Origin: Ctenosaura bakeri | Lineage: Eukaryota > Chordata > Lepidosauria > Squamata > Iguanidae | Reading direction: 5' to 3' | DNA: 64,000 nt | Assembly: GCA_948474755.1 (NCBI GenBank) | Contig: CAOLHI010000077.1 | Location: 186,001-250,000, forward strand | In this document: positions 1 to 13,483 of the stretch, in pieces | How the letters are laid out: every line of letters begins with the position of its first letter | How positions within the stretch are numbered: position 1 is the stretch's first letter | Position numbers and translations under genes: made by a program | The notes under the pieces: model-generated | What the model was told of the DNA's origin: nothing | What the model saw: only the letters and a program-made list of their open reading frames with translations | The model's database searches: none

Positions 1-480
1 GCAGAAATACGTAAGTAAAGTAATCCTAAAAGATGCCCATACAACCTCTGTTTAAAGACTTCCAGAGACAGAGGGTCCATCACCTGCCAAATAATTCTTA
101 CAGTAAAAAAGTTCTTCCTAATGTTTAGGTAGAATATCTTTTCTTGTCCCTTCGTTTGTGTTCTGGTCTCTGGAGCAGCAGAAAAATGGTCATTCTGTAT
201 CTTCTACATGACATCACTTAGGATATTTAAAGATAGCTATCATGCCACCTCTCAGCCTGTTTTTTCACCAAGCTAAATATATCCAACTTCCAATGTTGTT
301 CCTTATAAGCCTTCTTTTCCAAACCTTTCATCATCTTGAACACCGTTCTCTGGACATTTCAGCTTGTCAATATCCTTCTTGAACTTTTGTGCCCAGAAAT
401 GGACGCAGCATTCCAGACAGGGCCTGACTAAAGGAGAACAGAGTGGCATTACTATTTTCCTGAAAGTACTAGGTCCCAGG
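1..480 (-). mobile_element. Old CR1 LINE fragment
   Basis: Minus-strand reading resembles the CR1 ORF2 end: VRPCLECCVHFWAQKFKKDI near 300-440, the tail block gtctctggagcagcag near 165-182 and a tatttaaagatagctatcat block near 224. Diverged and with indels. Confidence 0.75.
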
Positions 481-1828
481 TCCAGTTTTCTATCTGACCA
501 CACAAAATGCACGCCATGTTAATACCTCAAACAGGGTTTTACTTCTATTGTTTTTTTTTAATTGGTTTTGTTTTGTTTTGTTTAGTTTTAAAGGGTTCAG
601 GAAGAAACCTCCAGGGAGTGGTAATTGCCCTTTATTAGCAGAGGAAAGTGCAAGAAATGATTGATGGAGATCCACATGCAGTTCTTGGGTCAGCTGATTT
701 CAACTCCTGCAGTGGGGTTATACTTTGGATTTGGGCAAGTCCTGGATCCACATCTGAATCAGTCTGATTAAAACAGATTCATGAGATATCAGAATCAAAA
801 CAGAGCCCTTCCAAAATAGAGCATATTTGAATCTAATCTGAACATTCCTGAAGATTTATTAGCAATTTGGTCTCTAAAAACTGATACATTTCTCCTCAAA
901 CTCTCCATATAAAGGACAAACATGGGTGTGAAAAAATGTGGGAAAGGAAGGGTATAGTTCCAAGGCTTTGGACAGAGTAAAAGTTGTGAAATGGGTAGCA
1001 GGGCATTCAGTCAAGCAAGAACAAAAAAATACAAAAGTTTTATTCCTACTGAGTGAGATTATAAGATTTTGACCTCCTCTTAATGAGTTTTGAGACTTTC
1101 TGGCACATGGCCCTATAACCTACTCCCTCCAAGTCCCCTCCTACCCCAAAAAAACTGGCCTTTTCACCATCACATGACTAAAAAACTTCACAGTAGTTGA
1201 CAAGAAATTTTGTAAATATTTTTTTATATTCCTTTTTCATACAGACAAAACAGGGCTGACCGATCTATATTTTATTTGTGGTTGAAGGTCACCTACACTC
1301 TGTCCATCCTCAGTTTAAGGTGCAGTTCACACATTGTCCAGTTGTCTTATCTGGTGTGTTGCATGCTGCCATTTTGCAACCTATATATTCACAGTGTGAA
1401 GGAGAAATGTGCATCTGTAACCAGTATGGCATATACTCCATCATGTGCCATTGGCTACAACTGTCTAGTACATGTCTGTCACCTCCTTGGACTCCATAGG
1501 CAGCATGGCTGCTCTGTGGCATAGAACGAGGTCCTCTCCCTAACCTTTGTTCTGAAACTGACATGACTGGCAGCTGGATTTTTCTTCAGTATTGCTGATG
1601 GAGCACTGTCTGTTCCACCAGAAGGCATAAAACTAGCTTGGAGATGCAGAAAAAGCTGGATGGTGCACACATGCACTTATACACACAGCTATGGAACTAA
1701 GGGGTATGAATAAGTTGCTGCCTCACTCTGACTGAAGTTGCTACCTCACTCTTCCTAATGGTAGGACAGGTCCTGACACACACACACACACACATTACTA
1801 TTGTGTAAGGTCTGAATCAATTGTCTGA

Positions 1829-2210
1829 GGCCCTTACCACACTACGCTGCAATCCCATGACATCCCAGCATCATCCTGGCAGTGCCTTTGCCAGGATGGG
1901 AGCATATCCCGAACGCTCCGCTCTGCATGCAGCTGGCTGCCAGCAGATGAACACGCTCCTTCCTGTGCTACACTGAGGAAGGAAGCACCTTGATAGCGCT
2001 TCTGTCTTTTCTGCACAGCCCCAGATGATACAGTTGTTGCACAAAAGGGGCCTATTACCAGATTTTTTCCCAGTAACAGTATAGTGCGCAATCGTGACAG
2101 CTGGAGACACAACAGGAGCGGGACTGCGACGACGCTGAGTGGTAGCAGGTGTCACAGACTGGCTTCAATGTGTCACCATGCCATGATGGATCCACAGTGC
2201 GGAAATGGCT
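1829..2210. mobile_element. MITE-like DNA element, class B
   Basis: A 382-bp element with ends ggcccttaccacact and agtgcggaaatggct. Inside are blocks shared with 18733-19129 and 46786-47178 (atcccagca..., ctgaggaaggaag, ggactgcgac). It encodes nothing. The flanking triplets TGA and TAA differ by one base. Confidence 0.75.
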
Positions 2211-2227
2211 TAAGAGTGAGCTTTCAG

Positions 2228-2271
2228 ATGGATGGATGGATGGATGGATGGATGGATGGATGGATGGATGG
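2228..2271 (+). repeat. (ATGG)n microsatellite
   Basis: About eleven uninterrupted gatg units. Confidence 0.95.
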
Positions 2272-2468
2272 ACGTATATATGTATGTATTTATTTAATAT
2301 CCCATCTTCTGCCTTATATAAAATCCAAGGCAGCTGTCAACAATTTTAAAATTTTAAAAAACACATTACAGTTTTAAAAAATTATTCATACAAAAGTTAA
2401 AAAAACAATTAAATGTGCAATTAAAAGATAGTTTTAAAAGATTAAAAATAGATTTAAAAAAAGACAAA

Positions 2469-2580
2469 GGCCATTTCCACACTAGACTGTTATAGTGCTA
2501 TTATTCCACTTTCAACACCCTATGGAATCCTGAGGTTTGCAGTTTAGGAAGGGGCTAGCCGGTCTAGTGCGGAAACAGCC
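2469..2580. mobile_element. Fold-back MITE, class A, internally deleted
   Basis: One complete arm plus only the terminal part of the other (ctagtgcggaaacagcc). AAA lies on both sides as a possible 3-bp target duplication. Confidence 0.75.
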
Positions 2581-3488
2581 AAAAATATTTGAATACTGCA
2601 CATGGTTTGCAGGGAGACTGATTAACTGGGAGGGGCAAGTGGGTATGCAGTCTAATGATATTGGGCAGGTGGCTAAATTTCCAAGGACAGGTTGTCAAAG
2701 AGATTAACATGTATCAACTGATGGCTATACCATCCTCCTTCCATATTCATAAAAGGAAAAACCCAGCCTACTATTAAATAATAGCAGGGGCTCCATATCT
2801 TTGTGTCTGAAGCAATAAACTATGATCTTCCTTGGAGATCTTAAATCATGTTTGTCTGTTTATTTTTATCTCAGGTATGGCAAAGCTTATTCCTTCAGCA
2901 ACAGAACACTTGTTTTTAGAGAGTATTTTTAGCACACAATTCATCAGAGTTTAATCAGTTGTGTTTGTGTCTGTGTAGCGCTTTCTAGGTTAATAAACCC
3001 CTTTCAGACATTATTTTCTCCTCAGTATGTGAAAACACTGAAATAGCATATAAGCTCAGGCACAGAGAGTTTGATACACCTAGGTAGAAAACAGAGGTAG
3101 GTCAAGATGACTGTCCATTTTGCTGCTTCATCTGTGGGTACCTCAATAAAGCATTATAGGAAATTAAAATGGCAAGACTGTCAGAGTGCTGCTATCACCC
3201 TGGCTGCTGCTACTAATATGTAGGGGGCACAAGGACTGGATAAGCCCCCGCCCTGCCTTGGCGGTGAGTTCTGTCCACCCAGGCAAAATGACAGGAAGGA
3301 GGGGGAAAGGAGCGCTAGCACTAGTGCTCCTTTTGCTGCCCTACATCTTTCCTATGCATTTTGCCTCGACAGGGAGTTCTCCTCACCCAGGCAAAGTGAC
3401 AGGAAGGAGGGGTGAAAAGAGCGCTTGTGTGCACACTCCTTTCACTCCTCTCGCTTCTCTATCCATTTAGGCCTGGCAGGAGTTACCT

Positions 3489-3593
3489 GTATTTGCCGGC
3501 ATATAAGACGCACCGGTGTATAAAACACACCCCATTTTCGGAAGGCATTTTTAGGGGAAAAAGTGTGTCTTATACACTGGCAAATATGGTATC
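3489..3593. mobile_element. Short inverted-repeat element, tatttgccggcatataag type
   Basis: Starts tatttgccggcatataag and ends cttatacactggcaaata, an imperfect terminal inverted repeat around a short spacer (ccccattttcggaagg). Related copies lie at 12309-12492 and 27035-27137. No coding capacity; superfamily unknown. Confidence 0.65.
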
Positions 3594-3821
3594 TTCTGTC
3601 CCCACCAGACCATCTGGTGCCACCACACTGTGTCTGAACTTAGCTTTCCAATATGTAGCGTTCCCAGTGGCAAAAGCATATAATACAAAAATAATTTGTT
3701 ACACAAAATCAATATAATATCGCATATTAATTATTTTATACATCCAAATCACCTCTCTCACTTTTTTCACACTCATCTCCTAGCTAACTCAGATCCTGAC
3801 TGTAATTGTCCCAACCACTCA

Positions 3822-4210
3822 GGCCCTTTTCGCATGGCATTTGTCATGTGAAAGGGCCTCCGGATCATCGCGCAATTGCAAGGAGCGTTTCAGACGACAT
3901 CCTCATAATCGCGTGATGCTGCTTTTGGCCAAAAATGGTGCACAATCGCACATCGTTCCGGGGCCCCACATGCACTTACTGTACGTGTGGATCCTCCAGA
4001 GCTGAGGCCCTTGCGCTTCCTCCCCCAGCACAGCCTGGAAAATACACAGCTGCACTGAGGAAGGAAGAAGTGGAGTTCTCACATTGCCTGCTGACCGGCA
4101 GGCAGCTCCTGCAGAGCCAGAACAGTGGAGACGCGAGAGCCTCAAGGAAGAGGCTGCTCAAGTGATCCCCACGTGACCGCATCAGATGCAGGTAAGCTGC
4201 AGAAAGAGCC
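3822..4210 (+). mobile_element. MITE-like DNA element, class C
   Basis: A 389-bp element starting ggcccttttcgcatggc and ending gcagaaagagcc, flanked on both sides by TCA. It is rich in CpG. The same element is present in the opposite orientation at 24022-24447 (shared blocks: tgcgattgtgcac-type, cacatgcacttac, cttcctcagtgc). Confidence 0.8.
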
Positions 4211-5336
4211 TCAAAGTCCTCAACTCCACTGTCTCATTCCTAACCCTGACAAATTCCCTTTTCCTCCCTGGGCAACTGTCGTGTGCTAGCTTTCTTAAAA
4301 TCTTCTTAGACATTCCACCAATCACCACTACCTCCCAATGTGCCATTATTTCACCACCACCCAACAAATTGTTACCTTATAACATCTAATGCATGTTGTA
4401 TACATAACTGCTAATGCACATTTTCTTACTTTACTATCCAATAAAGGAAACAACATTTCCCCCTGGGAAGTCCATACAATCACAGCAACTAATAAGAGAA
4501 AGCTTTAAAACAATGTAAAACCATTCGACTTAATCAAAACATTTAGTCCAATATTACACATTCGGAAACCTTGTCAAGGACTCCCTCAGTCCACAGTGAG
4601 CCCTGCATTTACCAAAGATGGCTATCAGAAAATAGAAACTGTTCATAGCATGTAAGAACTGTTAGACCAAGAATTGTCTCGAGTGGACATTATTGGACAT
4701 TTGTGGTGGCTTAAAAGAAGAACCACAATGAGATTAAATCTGGCTTTGTGTTTTGTTTATAGGACATGAGCATTTGGGGCCTCAAGCAGAAATTTGAAGC
4801 TGATAAGGTTCCAAAAGTTGTTGATTCCTGATGTGCTAAGATTTTCCAACAATGCAAATTGCTTCTTTGCAGAGGAAGTGTGAGATCTCCTGTCATGCGG
4901 AGTAGAAGGAGAAGCATTCCTTATATTGAGTGTTAGGTACATATCATCTGTAAAATAAGATGGTCAGTTTAAGGAGCTAAATGGACATTTCTCCATTTCA
5001 GAACTGGCTAATTGGTGCTAGTGCTCTGGGGAACTGGGCTGTGACCTTGGGAGGAGAACTTTTTCAGGCAGCTTTTTATGGTCTTCTTGGTTTCTTATGT
5101 TCTTCATAAATGACATTGAGAGACTGATGGGTGGTTCTTTGGAGACCTTATTAGAGTACGGGTGAATTACACTTTGACCACAAATCCCATAGTCTCTGAT
5201 TATCTGTTTGGCTTCAGGTGGAAATCTTTTTCTAGCCCTATTGGGTGACACTAAAGACTGAAATTGGGACCTTTTGCATACAAAGCATTCACTTTGCTTG
5301 TATGCCTTATTTTTTTGTTTCTCATACAAAGCATGC

Positions 5337-5520
5337 AGGTGTGTGTATATGCCTTCAAATAGCTTTATGGTGACTCTATAAAATTCATAGAGATTTCTTA
5401 CACAAAGAATAATCAGAGGTGGTTTTGCCGGTTCCTTCCTCTGAAATGTAACCTATTCATTGGTGTTCTTCCATCAAGTACTAACCAGGGCTGGCCCTGC
5501 TTAGCTTCCAAGATCACTTT
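5337..5520 (-). mobile_element. 5S rRNA-derived SINE, truncated
   Basis: On the minus strand, 5463-5518 matches the middle and 3' part of 5S rRNA (GGAAGCTAAGCAGGG, CTGGTTAGTACTTGATGG). It is followed by a body (gaggaaggaaccgg..., atgaattttatagag) and a tail ...ttgaaggcatatacacac. It lacks the 5S 5' end, so it is not a functional 5S gene. Confidence 0.85.
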
Positions 5521-6241
5521 GCTGCAAGTATGCTGCAACCTTCCATTTTTAAAGGGGATAATCCTGTTTTTATCCTCACAATGAAGCCTAGGAACCATAC
5601 TAGTGAGAAATAATGGCTGCTCCAAGTGCAGCCAGCTGAGTTTCATGGCTGCACAAGGATGAACCAAGATATCCAAGAAGAGCCACTGGGCATGCTGGTT
5701 GGCAGATGCTGTCAGTTATATTCCAAAGTATATTTTCCAAGTTCTGCATAGAAACATTGAACTGAAGCAAGTTATTTGGGATCACTTTTCAGTGATTTTC
5801 ATAATTGTTTTCTATGGTGCTTTCTGGCATCACAGTCTGGACACTTTTGCCATTCCTGCCTCTTATTTTTTAAAAAGATTGTTTCTATTATAAGAAGTGC
5901 CTTGTCTTTCTCTACTGTGTCTTTAAATGGCAAGTACCTTCTGTTTTAGTGCTTTTCTATTTGTCTTGCAAACTAAATGGATACTAAATGAGGTTAATGA
6001 GTAAACAATGATAAATGGGGCAATCTCTCTGAAGGGCAAGGTGTTCTTGTGAACATGGACACCAGGAGGCAAGGCTGGTTGGTTGGTTGCTGATGCTTTT
6101 CTCCCAACATTGTTAGCAGACAATAAAATTGGGGGGAGGGGGAGGTACAAATAAAAACATAAAAAGTTACAATATGAAGGGCCCATTAAATAGATTGTAA
6201 CAATAGAACACAATTGAATTAAAAACTATTTAAAAGCACAT

Positions 6242-6969
6242 TGTGACAGAGGCTTACTTCTTTCTCTCCCAGATTGGTATGGCAGTTCCCCAGTCTGAGA
6301 AGGCACCTTGTCTTTTCTACACAGCTCTGCCTTCCCCTTTATAACACTACCTTTGTGTAAATGGGTGAGGCACTTCAATGGTTGTTATAGAACCCCTTAA
6401 GAGTTCTATGGTAGTGTATGTTCTCTGTTGCTTTCAACACTGTACCACTCAGCCAAGTCAATACTTATAAAAAAAAAACCTGTAATATTTATTAAGATAA
6501 CACACACAACAAAGTTATATGCAGGTCCAAAATTTACAGTTCTTCAGAGTACTTTTAGACAGTTCCCTTATATCTTTAAACCCTCATAGATAGTCCTTTG
6601 GCTACAGCTTCATCAAAGGGTCATCCCCTAATCTAGGTCACACTTTCTGACCAAATTCTTTAATGGTTTAACTACTCTTGAACCTCTCACTAGGCTTCCA
6701 CTGAAAATTAAACTCTACCCATGCAGTCACCCTCTCTGGCTGACTGAGGGATGTTACTCCACAGCTATCTCTGGCAAGAACTTTTACTGAAGGACTGCCA
6801 AATGGCAATCAGTGTTTGCCTTTATATATATTTTTTCCTCTCAGCCACCAGTCCTTCCCACACACTACTGGGCTGGTATCTCTCCTGAGGAGCTATTTTG
6901 GTTGACTGACAGCCTGTTTCTAGGCTGCTCTGGCTCTCCAGATAGCCACAGCCCCAGAACTCCATCACA
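6242..6969 (-). mobile_element. Solo LTR (728 bp), minus strand
   Basis: Read on the minus strand it begins TGTGATGGAGTTCTGGGG and ends GCCTCTGTCACA. It has a TATA-like box (TATATATAAAGGC, + strand 6818-6830) and, 330 bp further, an AATAAA signal (+ strand 6488-6493). Flanking cacat and gacat are a 5-bp duplication with one mismatch. No internal retroelement genes are present, so it is a recombined solo LTR. The family is not assigned. Confidence 0.75.
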
Positions 6970-7192
6970 GACATCAACTTAAAAAAAAAAAAAAAAAGAG
7001 GGGGGATTTTATTGTCCTACGGTCTGTTATCCAGAGTTCATAGTAAAACTCACCAGCCCAGTGAAGTGGACTCAAAGTGTTTAGAATGATTTATGCTCGA
7101 GACAAGGCACCTCCAGCACAATGTAATCAACAACATTGTCTCCCATGGTCAGGGAACTGTCAAAATGACCATTTGAAAGCTTCTCTGGGAAA

Positions 7193-7375
7193 GTGCAGTG
7201 TGGTGGTTTGAGTACTGGGCTGCAACCCTGGAGACCAGAATTTGATTCCCTTCTTGGGCATGGAAGCCCGCTGAGTGACCTTAGTCATGTCACACACACT
7301 CAGCGCCAGAAAACCCTGAGAGAGGCTTGCCTTAGAGTAACTCTGAAATGACTTGAAGGCAAACAACAATAACAA
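7193..7375 (+). mobile_element. tRNA-derived SINE
   Basis: A tRNA-like head (tggtttgagtactgggctgc; box-B-like gaatttgattccc) is followed by gtgaccttagtcatgtcac and the tail aatgacttgaaggcaaacaa. Not a tRNA gene: the cloverleaf is degenerate. Confidence 0.8.
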
Positions 7376-8469
7376 GGTGTTTGGGAACTTTTTTGGCTGA
7401 ATGGCAAGTTATAAGTGCTCTAAATAAATAAATAAATGAGGAAGCAAGCAATCTACCCACTGACCCTCCGTGGAGAGATTCAAGTCCTAATAATTCAGAG
7501 GTTTAGTTTACACAGCCTTCTCTCCCCCCACCCCAAGAAAAAAATGATCCAAATTTACTTCTATGTGACCTGTTGTTCCCTAAGATGGTTAGTTAAGATG
7601 CATGATAGGCTCCAGATTTTCATGTTAGTGCAGACATAGTAAAATCAATGAAGTTTACATTAGCAATAACCAACTCAGTCAATGAGTTTATAGTTCTGTT
7701 GTAAGCATAACAAAAATATGAATCTATATCATCCTCATGACTGCTGCCACATATTCAGAGGAGGGCTATTCAGTACTGTCAATTTAAAAACCAAGAAATG
7801 CACTTTTTTGTTTCCTTTTGTTTACTAAAAAGTGAGCTTCAAAAGCAAAAGCTGCCATCTTGTTCTGATTAAAAAAAATTCAATTGTGAACTGCTGTTGG
7901 ATGAGAATTCTGAGTTTACATAATGTTTGGCTTCAGATATGATAAACTGCAAACCTTTTGAGTAGCTCAGGATGTGTAAGCAGTGAGGAGAAAACTAATA
8001 AAGAGTTGTCCAGTGGAACTAAATTGGTGTCATTTAAGCTTGCCTGCCTTCCTACATTTCTGTGTGGGTTTCATTGGCTGTCACTTTGACTCTGATATAC
8101 CACAATTTGCCTGAAGTTCTGTGTGAGTCACAAATACCCAGACTTAAATGGAGAGCTCTTGTGCTAATTCTGTGTTTGCAAGAGTTACCTATGAAGACTT
8201 TTTTTTTGCTTTGACATATTTTATTTTATTGATTTCTTATGACTGAGCTAATAAACTCTCCCAACATTTCACAAATGAAAATTGGGACATATTTAGCCAC
8301 ACAACTTCAGAGTGCAGTCGAGATGGCAAGTTATTAATGAGAAAGAACACACAAACTAGGCAGCCTGCAGTAGTTTGCTTTTGGCTGAGCCCACTGGGAA
8401 GGGCAAGATTCTGCCTGCTCCTCTCCCTTCTGCTGAGTTAATGGAGTGCAAACTACTTCCACATTTTAA

Positions 8470-8671
8470 GGCCATTTCCACATTACGCTGTCATAATGCT
8501 GTTATTCCACTTTCAACATCCTATGGAATCCTGGGGTTTGCAGTTTAGGGAGGGGCCTTTAGGATTTGCAGCCAGAGAGCTCTTTGGTCTCAGTAAGTAA
8601 CAAACGCCAGTATTCCAAAGGATGATGAAAGTGGAATAATAGCACTATAACAGTGTAGTGTGGAAATGGCC
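8470..8671. mobile_element. Fold-back MITE, class A, full length
   Basis: A 202-bp element from ggccatttccacattacg to gtagtgtggaaatggcc. The two arms of about 80 bp pair around a short centre containing agagagctctttggtctcag. No coding capacity. Confidence 0.85.
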
Positions 8672-9639
8672 TTGGTTTGCAGCAATTGAAATAAGTGGTC
8701 GGAGGAAAGTGGAACATTTTAAAAGCAGCAGAAAAAGTAGGATGACCAAAGATTATCCTGGACTGTCCTTGACAAATTGGGACAGTTGGCGAGTAGGAGC
8801 AAAAGGAGGAAAATAGTCATCTTTTTTCTTAATGCATTATAGATTTTCCTCATCCTGGGAACAGGCTTAACACATTTTCTCATCAAGATGAAAACACTTT
8901 GATCTGTGCAGATATTATTTTGGGAAATGGAGAGAGGGAGATTATTTTATTTTCACCATCATAAGAACTTAACATTGTCAGGCCCTTGCACTATTTTTGT
9001 ATGTTTCTAAAATAGCATATTGACAAGTGGAAGATTTTTTTTTTCAAAATGTGGTTTTATTATTTTGTAGTCACCCAAATCTGCATTTTCTTTAGCAGAC
9101 AGTTACTGGTGAAATCTGTGTCTCTTATATGTATTCGAGGTCAAAAACATATCCTTGAATTGTGAGAATGTTCGCTTAGGCCTGGGGGGATGATTCAAAT
9201 CTAGATAAAAGTACGATGTTGGATGAGCCTGAACCAGTCTCTTACCCCAGTTCTGAAGAGTGTTGTGAGATTTAAATAGAGATGAGAGAAACCAGGTATT
9301 ACTTTCTCTGCTCCATGGAAGAAAAGAGGGGAAGTTTGTAACCTGCCAAAAGTTGTTAACACTGCAGTTCCCATGAGTCCTGGCCATTATGTCCAGAGGT
9401 CAGTGATGATGGAGTCATAAGTGCAGCAACCTCTAGAATAGCATTCATTCTTCGCCCCTGCCTTAGAAGGAAATCAGTATACTGTACTTAATATTAAGTA
9501 AATCTATAATAATAAAACAATATGTTTGTGGTAGTCTTAATTTATTGAGGTGCTATGGTAGATGAACAAAATTTCAGACCAATTTGGTTGTTATCCAAGT
9601 AGCAGGTGTTTCAACTTGAAATTTCAGGTAGACAATTTG

Positions 9640-9905
9640 CTAGACCAAAAAGGGTGGACAGCCATAGCTGTCCATCATAACTTATCAAATTGTGATAAAT
9701 GCCTCAAATTGTGACAGTGTTTTTGTTTCTTGTCCAACTTGTTGCAAGTCCAAAAGTCAAAATTATCAAAGTGGTGGTGGGACTGCCTAGAACAAAAAAA
9801 AGGGGGGCAGTCATAACCCCCTGGGAAATGATAATAAATGCTTCAAAATGTGAGTGTTTTTAGGTTTTTAGCTATACAGTATTGTAGTGTCAAATCAAAA
9901 TTCCA
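9640..9905 (+). repeat. Diverged local tandem duplication
   Basis: Two similar blocks of roughly 150 bp: ...gtgataaatgcctcaaattg tgacagtgttttt... and ...ataataaatgcttcaaaatg tgagtgtttttag..., each followed by a gtcaaaattatc/tcaaatcaaaattcc-like stretch. Confidence 0.5.
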
Positions 9906-11439
9906 AATGAGTTCCTTCCTCAGAAGCAGAAAAGGAAACCTGCTGTAACTCATTGGGATTCCCCCACCACCACCAAAAAAACAAAACCAAACCCAGAATA
10001 GTATAATAGGAGAGGGCTGATTGAGACACTATTGGTAAGATTCCCAAGGCAAGAAAAAAAAAGGCTTTAAAAAGAGGAGATAGGTAAGGCACTGTTCCTA
10101 AGATTCCTGAGATTTACAGAAGAGTGAAAGCATAGCTTACAGACTGCTTTGAGGGTATTAGGTCTATAGTCACTCAGTATTTGATATATTTGTTTGGAAA
10201 ATAGAAGAGGACTCTTTCAGAAACTGCTGCTAGGATTTCTGAAAGCGGTAAGAAGTAGAGCAAACTAGAAGGGGACATGGCGCTGATGCTAAAAAGGGTG
10301 AAGGAAATGGGAAAGAGCCTTCTGAATTACTGTTATTAAATTTCTGAAGGTTTAAAAAAAGGAGGGAGTGGGAAGACAAGAGGCCTCCTACATTGCTTTT
10401 GGAGTCTTAGGAGAGCACCTGGGTAATGATAGGCACCTTGAAAGATAATTCTCTGGTACCCTGTCAGCTGTTGAATGGAGAAGGAAGAATGAACATGCTT
10501 TTCAGAAAATTTTATCATCTAGTGGTGGAGGGGTGTTACTGGGCATTGTTAAATGAATAGAAGCACTTGTCATGAGTCAATTAAGCTGTTTTACAGAGCT
10601 GAGATATCAGCACCGGGGCCTCTTCTGCTTCCTCATCTTGCTAATATTCCCATTTTTGCAGAAGCTTGGGGTGAAATCTGGCACTCCAGCAGAAAATCTC
10701 TGGCAGTACAGGCTTGTTACTATTTTAATACCCCAAAGGACACGCAGGTTCTCACGTTCTAGGGCTTTGCTATAGCTCCCCCTTGCTGGATGGGAGGCTA
10801 AGTAGCTTATGTTTCATGGAAAATGTAAAGCTTTCAGCTCCACAATGCACAAGCATGTTTTCTTCACTGTCCAGTGAAATTAATTCGTCACTATCTGAAT
10901 AATGCATTAACTATCATTGGAACTGTTATTAAAGAATTAGCACAAATGTAACCTTCATTTTCTTCTCTAGATCTGAGCAAACATTAGATCTGTTTCTTTT
11001 CCATACAGAAAACAACTTTCTAATTTTAGCTTAATACCTAACAATGAATCAAAATTATTCTTCAAGCCCAATTAACCAATAATTTCCATGGCAACCAATG
11101 TTTTGGGCTACACATATGGAATATATCGTCTAGAGAAACACCACAACCTTATATCCCCCACAGTTCGTCACTGTGAAGCAAATCCTGTTGAACAAAGCTT
11201 TGTAAAACTTTCATCCAGCAAGAATAAGCAAGTGAATATGTTAAGCAGAGTTTTTTTTTTTCTTGCTTTGATTTTGAGAGATGTTACTGGCCCTCTCTTT
11301 GTGGGATGACTTTCTTCCGTTTTAATTGAATGGCTTTTTTTATTCTGTTTGTAATTATATTTAAAGCACTCACGGTTTTTGTTTAGTGAAAGTCTTTTAT
11401 CTGTTTCTTTGTATCTGCTTCCTCTGCTGCTTCATACTA

Positions 11440-11800
11440 CAGTCATCCCTCCACATTTGCTAGGGTTAGGGGCAAAGGACCTCCATGAAAGCCCCTCCCA
11501 AACCATATTTAACACACACAAAAGTATAATCACCATATTCAACCCACTGTGGATTCCTTTGAGGCATTAGGGTTTCTTCAGAAGGCAGAAGTGGGTGGCT
11601 GGTGGGGCTTATCACCACCTCCACTGCTGTCCCACGTCATTTTTAATAGGGACTTGTAAGCCTCATTTGCAATTTCTCAGTCTCTCAAGGCTTGCAGTCC
11701 CTATTAAAAATGGCATAGGGAGGCAAAAGAGGTGACAGCAAATAATCCGCAAACAATCAAATCCCCAAAAGTGAAACCCACAAATGTAGAGGGATGATTG
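11440..11800. mobile_element. Tigger-like (Tc1/mariner type) MITE
   Basis: Starts CAGTCATCCCTCCACATTTG and ends CAAATGTAGAGGGATGATTG as a terminal inverted repeat, with TA on both sides. An internal pair (tttttaatagggacttgtaa / ctattaaaaatgg) is also inverted. 361 bp, no ORF. Confidence 0.85.
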
Positions 11801-12308
11801 TATATTCGTTTGGTTTGGCTTTTTGTTTGCTGCAGTGTAGGCTGTTTTGTAAAGACAAACCACATGGGTTGATTAGAAGCAATGGAGAACAGTTTCCTAA
11901 GAACTTAAGTAGTTGTGGGAAGAGCATTTGAGTAGACATAGCATTTTTCATCTTTATGAACAATCCTCCCCAGTCATGCTTATCTCTGGGGTAGTGTCTC
12001 TGTTCAATGGCTATTAAACTACCCCCCTTGATGCAAGGGCCAACATGATACCTCACTTTCACTTGCATGTGTTAACTTCATGTTTTAAATTTGGAAGACA
12101 TTAAAATGCCCCATTTGCACACATTTCTAGGGTGTCCTGGACTATAGATACCAAAGTTTACCTTTCTCTGTGATGTGGAAGATAGATGAACAGATATCTC
12201 TCTGTGATATGGAAGATAGATGGACCGATAGTGAACTGGTTCTTAATCCAGGATGAAGTGGGCCACTTCCAAAGTACTGAACTGGGATCTGAATCACATC
12301 TTGTGGTC

Positions 12309-12492
12309 AGTACATACACTGTATTTGCTGGCATATACGACTCACTTCCCCCCTCCCCAAAAAAAATACTGTTTGAAAATGGAGTTCATCTTATATGCTG
12401 GTGTATCTTATATGTCAGCAAATGGTATTTGCTGGCATATAAATGGGGTATGTCTTATACGCTGGTGCATCTTATACACCAGCAAATATGGG
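12309..12492. mobile_element. Inverted-repeat element, tatttgctggcatataa type, double copy
   Basis: Two adjacent or nested units: tatttgctggcatatacg...tatgtcagcaaatgg, then tatttgctggcatataaatg...tacaccagcaaata. Same family as 3489-3593 and 27035-27137. Confidence 0.65.
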
Positions 12493-13483
12493 TATTTGAC
12501 ATATAGCAATGATAAGAAAATAAAAATGTAAGAATGTTTCATTGATCTATCAAAGACCCCTCTAGTCCACTATTCCTCTCCCATATGAAGATAACTGTGC
12601 AGACTTTTGGCTGACATACTTACTACATTTTACCTTTTTAATCATGCTGCTTCATTTAACCCCCCCCCCCGCCGCCCCAGGTAGAAACATGTCATTTTTA
12701 ATCTACCTCTTTCTTGTTCTTCTCCAAATAATTGTGTATTTTGATATGACCTGCACATGGTGCTTTTTAAAAAAATACACAAATCTACTCTTTGTTTCAC
12801 ACTTTGAGTGACTTAACATTGGAATAAGCCACATTAAAGTCAGGGGCATTTATTTAAACATACTGGCTCTTTCAAAATGCCAAATCCAGCATTCCAGGTA
12901 AACTGTGGAGTAAATAGCATGTTCGTACAACTAATCCTCTGTGTTCGGTTTGAGCGAGATGGCTACTCCATGCACATATTACTTTGCATAAACCACATAA
13001 CTAGCTATGCATGTGCAAATGATAGCTGTTTTTTTTTTCTTCCCAAATGACAGATTTCCCTCCTTTTGACCCACGGCAAGTCATTTTTGAGAAAGCTGGG
13101 CACACATCAAAATCAGCTCTTTGGTTTACTGGTGTCACTAGTGCTTGCTTTAGCCTTGTTTGAAATACAAACTTCTTGAGCTTGAAATGCTCTCTGGCAC
13201 TACCATTTTTTTAAAAATATATATATAATTTTTTGTTAATTTACTTCTAATATCAACACAAAATGCCAGCACCAAATGACAAAGATAAATGCATCATCAT
13301 GTGACAAAGAAGATTATTTTCAGAAAAAAAAACTTCTCAAAGATAGAATCAATTTTCTATCACAGCATAAATATATTTTTCTTTCCTTCTTTTCCAGTGA
13401 ATAATCCTCAATCTTGTCAAAGCAAGAGAGATGCTGTGTCTCAGATACTTGGGAAGAATAGGGGCCTCACTTATTGGACTTTT

